Notes under the pieces: generated by a model
What the model saw: the letters and a program-made list of their open reading frames with translations, nothing else
Told to the model about the DNA's origin: nothing
Database searches by the model: none
Assembly: GCF_000003855.2 (NCBI RefSeq)
Contig: NW_003101664.1
Location: 427,520 to 491,519, forward strand
Origin: Blastomyces gilchristii SLH14081
Lineage: Eukaryota; Ascomycota; Eurotiomycetes; Onygenales; Ajellomycetaceae
Direction: 5' to 3'
DNA: 64,000 nt
In this document: positions 60,215-64,000 of the stretch, piece after piece
Numbering within the stretch: the stretch's first letter is position 1
Layout of the letters: each line of letters opens with the position of its first letter
Position numbers and translations under genes: made by a program

Positions 60215-62832
60215 AGTCAATTCATTATCATGAATATTCATATAAGCAGGAACTCAGTGCAGATGAATTATCAGCATTGATATTCTTCTCTTTTGAATTT
60301 TTAAAACAGAGTTTAAGATCAGTTCAAGATTCATTTAATTATTATAAATCTGACTATTTCTACATCTTTTTAAAGCAGCTTGACTATCAGAGAATATTTA
60401 TACCTCTTTCAAACTATTTTGTCTTTTATGAGATTTTATTTCAATGAGTTTGAAATAGTTCAGCATCAAAGACTTCAGATTCACAGTCTAAATTTCAGAA
60501 ATCTGAGATAAAATTAATGTTATCTTCAGTATAAGCAATGCCTGCATGTAATCTATTCAAATTCTTGTTGTTTGAGTTATTTGAATAAATCAGAATAGAG
60601 TCTTTTATATTAATTGTAAAAATTCTCTTCAAATGCTGTTCATATTCTTTCTCTTTAGATAGTTCACTTATTTATAAGTCTATAAGAGATTCAAGCTTTT
60701 CTCTTCAGAGAGATAACTTCTCATAATCAACTTTTTCAATATTTAAAGAAGAAAATTGATTTTTAATCAGTGAGCATAGTCTGTACAGTTGAGAAGACAT
60801 TTTCTTTGAAGAATTATTTTCATTTCAATCAAGAAATCTATTTCAATCCAGTTCATTTCCAGAGTTAATTGATGAAAATGAAGAAGAGACTCTTTCTCTG
60901 ATTATATGATTTAAGCTCATCTTTATAACTCTCAGAGCATAGTTCATACAGATCTTTTCAAATCTAATAGCAGAAGAGAGAATTAAAGCTTCAATTTCTA
61001 TTGCTTTAATAGAAGATAATTTAAATGCTTTCAGAATTCTTCTTAAAACTCTGTTTTACACACTTTGAAAGAGTTTAGTAAAATTTTCTTGATTATTTCA
61101 TCAAACTTGAACTTCATAATCATCTACTGAGGTAATACAGGCTATATATAACTGTCTCATAGCCTGGAAGAATAGATCTCTCTCTGTATTTAATAGTCTG
61201 ATAATGTTGTTCAATAGTCTTTCTGTCTTGACAGTTCTTTGTTGAATATGATATTTAAAATTCAACTTGAAGCTTAATCATACTTCTAATCATTTGACAT
61301 TTAAACTGAGTTTAATCTCTCTATTTAAAAGAGTTAGGGATAGTTCTTTCTCATTGAATTTAGAAAAGAAATAAATTAACTCAGTTTTATTCATATTAAA
61401 TTGAATTTGATTGATATCTGCTCTGACAAAGATTTTCTTTACAGCTTTTTCAATCACTTTTAAATTCTCTTTAATAGTTTTTGAGCTGTAGACTAGATCA
61501 ATATTGTCTATATAACTTGAAGATTACACTATTTTTATATTTCTATCTTTAAATAGATATACAGTGTATATTGTAAATAAAATAAGTAAGATTGAAAATT
61601 CTTGTGATACTTCTATTTTTATCTCAGTCTTATCTTATTTCATTTTATCAAAGAAAAGTTGTATGATTCTTTTAGATATAAAACAGTTAATTCATTTTAT
61701 TAAAGAAAGTGACAGTTTTAATATCTTCAAAGTCTGAATTAACTTTGACTTTGAAACATGATCAAATGCTTCTTTTCTATTAATAAAAACTGTAGTTAAG
61801 ACCAGATCTTTATACTTTGCTATTTGAATATCATGAACAACTGAGAGAACAGTGTTAATTACAGAACATTGTTTTCTATCTCTCATTTATTCACTGAATA
61901 AAAGAGAGTTATTAATAGAGCTTATAAAAGATAGTTAAGTAGCTATTATCTTTTTCAAAACCTTTTCTAGACAGTTTAATAGAGATATTACTCTATATGA
62001 CTTAGAAATTAATGTCTTTCTATTAGACTTTGCAAGAATCACTTCAGTGACTTCTCTTCAGTATTCAGAATGATATTTATTTTTCAAGAGATTGAAAAAG
62101 AGCTCAAAATATTCATTCTTTAAGTAGAAATATGTATTTTAAATAATTAAGTGATTAATTGAATCAGATTCTGCAGTAGTTTTAACAGAACTTGAGAAGA
62201 TAGCTGACTCTAATTCATCTTATATAAGATCAGGTCATTCTCAGTCATTTTCATCAATGTAGTTGAGAAGTGATATATTCTCTTTCTCTAAATCTGAATC
62301 TGATGAGTTTTGAAAGAGAATTCTTATAAAAGCTTGATATTTTTTCTCAAAAGAGAGTTTGCTGTATATGATTCATTCTGAAACTCATATTCTAAGGCTG
62401 GAAGTTTTGCTACACTTCTTGTTTTAGTATAGTTAAAAGCTTTAAAAACTTTCTTTTCTTATGCTTCTTCAAGAAATTTATTTCAGCAGTCTGTTTTAGC
62501 TCTTTTAATATCTGAAAAATATTCATTTCTGACAGCTTTGAACTCTTTATCAGATCTTACATCATTCTTTTAATCTCTTCTAGTAGTAGCTAATTCTTTT
62601 CTTTCAGATAAGATATTCTCATTTTATCAAGATTTTGAATACTCAGAAGATTTTCTCTTTAAAATATTATCTCTAACACTTGTTAGAATAATAGATGTAA
62701 TGAGCTTCACTCTATTCTTAAGTATTTCATTTGAGATATCTTGATCAGAATTTCAATATAGCTTACTCTGTCTTTCAGATTTTAACAGTTTTATACTTTC
62801 TTCAACTGCTTTTCAATCAGCTTTTTCAAAGT
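60215..62832 (-). mobile_element. LINE copy 2, 5' piece (RNase H, RT, part of endonuclease linker)
   Basis: Continuation of LINE copy 2 after the Gypsy-C insertion, collinear with 6,650 back to about 4,025 of LINE copy 1. The minus strand includes an RT stretch open at 61,692-61,886 (MRDRKQCSVINTVLSVVHDI). It ends exactly where the tail of another LINE begins (62,833), so it is either 5'-truncated or split by that element; the endonuclease part is not in the window. Confidence 0.88.
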
Positions 62833-64000
62833 TATTATTATTATTATTCTTCAATTATAGATGTATGCAGTCAGAGACTATGACATCTACCTGAGAACTT
62901 TTAGTTCTCAGGGTTTTTCCTATATCTGTAAAGTTAACTATTATACATTCATCAATTTCAGATATGCAAAATCAGAAAATTCCAGCCCAGAATACAAAAA
63001 CTGTTTACAAATTGCAGTGTTTTAACATCATCTCATACTTTGAAATCATTTGACAATATCATGACAAAGGAAAAGAGAACACAGTCTTAAAGATAGACAC
63101 ATTAAATAGATAGACAGAAAGAAATTAAAAGAAAAAGATAAAATAAAGAAAGACTGTAACAAAACAAATTATTAAAAGATAGTATATAGCTGTTTTAACA
63201 GACTATATCTGGTTGATTTCCTCCTCTTCATATTCAGATAATTCTGAATTTAGCTATTTTCTTGTAGCTGCTTGAGTTTCTGATAGAAAGTCTATTAAGT
63301 ATTTAATTCCTGTCTCAGTTGAGAATAAGAATCTCATATTTAATTGATTTAGATCATACTTCTCTTTCAATCTGGCTCTGAGACTATTGTATAATGCACA
63401 GTGCATTACAATATGCTCAGGATTCTCATTTATATTGCAGAATGAGCATTCTATTGAGTCAAATCTATCATCAAATCTTTGTATATAAGATTTGAAATAG
63501 CCATGTCCTAGTTTCAGCTGTATTATAGATGAGAATATTTTCTTTTTACATTTAATTGAACAAGATTTTCACTTGGGTTTTGTTTCAAATCTTGAATAAT
63601 GTATACTCTTCTTTTGTTTCTGCCAGCTTTCATTTCACTTGTTTAAACAAGATTCTTTTATTTTTCTCTTTATAAAAGACCAGGACACAATTTTTTGAAT
63701 AGATCTGCTTAATTCTGCACCCTTTTTTGCAGCTGAATCAGCCAATTCATTGCCATGAATATTCATATGAGCAGGAACCCAGTGCAGATGAATTATCAGC
63801 TTTGATGTTCTTCTCTTTTGAATTTTCAAAATAGAGTTTAAGATCAGTTCAAGATTCATTTGACTATTATGAATCTGACTATTTCTAAGTCTCTTTAAAG
63901 CAGCTTGACTATCAGAGAATATTCATGCCTCTTTCAAACAATTTCCTCTTTTATGAGATTTCATTTCAATGAGTTTGAAAGCTTTCACTATGCAAATAGT
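62833..64000 (-). mobile_element. LINE copy 3, 3' part (runs off the window)
   Basis: Starts with (TTA)n and CTTCAATTATAGATG, then 3' UTR and ORF2 C-terminus. The minus-strand stretch 63,635-63,859 is open and reads RNase H C-terminal sequence (LHWVPAHMNIHGNELADSAA) with the tryptophan intact as TGG. This copy has fewer mutations than LINE copies 1 and 2 over the same region, and so may be the youngest LINE here. Confidence 0.9.

Noticed and set aside
1..64000. Mitochondrial DNA or a genetic code with TGA as tryptophan
   Set aside because: Many ORFs would lengthen if TGA were tryptophan, but TAA and TAG stops also interrupt them, the SDR gene uses TGG for tryptophan and has spliceosomal introns, and all elements are nuclear retrotransposons and hAT transposons. 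TGG to TGA transitions explain the pattern.
1..64000. tRNA or rRNA genes, secondary-metabolite or defence cluster
   Set aside because: No cloverleaf or rRNA core seen; only one intact gene is present, with no cluster partners.

Overview
The window is about 64 kb of nuclear DNA from a filamentous ascomycete. It is an AT-rich, gene-poor repeat block, almost entirely nested transposable elements whose coding frames carry in-frame stop codons but few frameshifts. This is the signature of a premeiotic C-to-T process such as RIP. One short GC-rich island (about 26,980-29,730) holds the only intact host gene seen. Bimodal composition, chromoviral Ty3/gypsy, Tad-like LINE, copia and hAT elements, and a three-exon gene with GTGAGT...TTAG introns fit a eurotiomycete. 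An onygenalean relative with large AT-rich blocks is a reasonable guess but is inference only.

Left block (1-26,436). An old Ty3/gypsy copy (local name Gypsy-A) survives as 8,500-11,776. Two copies of an autonomous hAT transposon flank it: copy A (1-8,499) and copy B (11,777-15,804 plus 24,548-26,436). Copy A is split by a full LINE (3,048-7,556) with a perfect 15-bp target-site duplication (TSD). Copy B is split by a complete Gypsy-A (15,805-24,543, 167-bp LTRs, 4-bp TSD). Four copies of a 506-bp non-autonomous hAT element, each with an 8-bp TSD, lie in these sequences and farther right.

Gene island (26,980-29,730). Three exons (27,376-27,603; 28,469-28,684; 29,027-29,476) encode a 297-residue short-chain dehydrogenase/reductase resembling KduD or 2-deoxy-D-gluconate 3-dehydrogenase. 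Intron 1 is long for a fungus and full of homopolymers.

Right block (29,833-64,000). Two near-identical 7.25-kb chromoviruses (Gypsy-B, 258-bp LTRs) occupy 29,833-37,079 and 40,060-47,308, both on the minus strand. An older minus-strand Gypsy-C copy (38,628-53,609, in three pieces) is interrupted by the second Gypsy-B and by a 5.2-kb copia element (48,216-53,400). It abuts a minus-strand LINE (53,610-62,832), which is interrupted by a complete 5.7-kb Gypsy-C (54,529-60,209). Another LINE copy starts at 62,833 and leaves the window.

The most notable points are: the 8-bp TSDs and shared ends that tie the 506-bp element to the hAT; a 14-bp motif confined to that hAT family; apparent extra open frames beyond pol in Gypsy-A (antisense) and Gypsy-B (sense); and a mutation context that looks like CpG and CpC (TGG to TGA) rather than the CpA of Neurospora RIP. 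I see no tRNA, rRNA or CRISPR array, and no convincing new host system.
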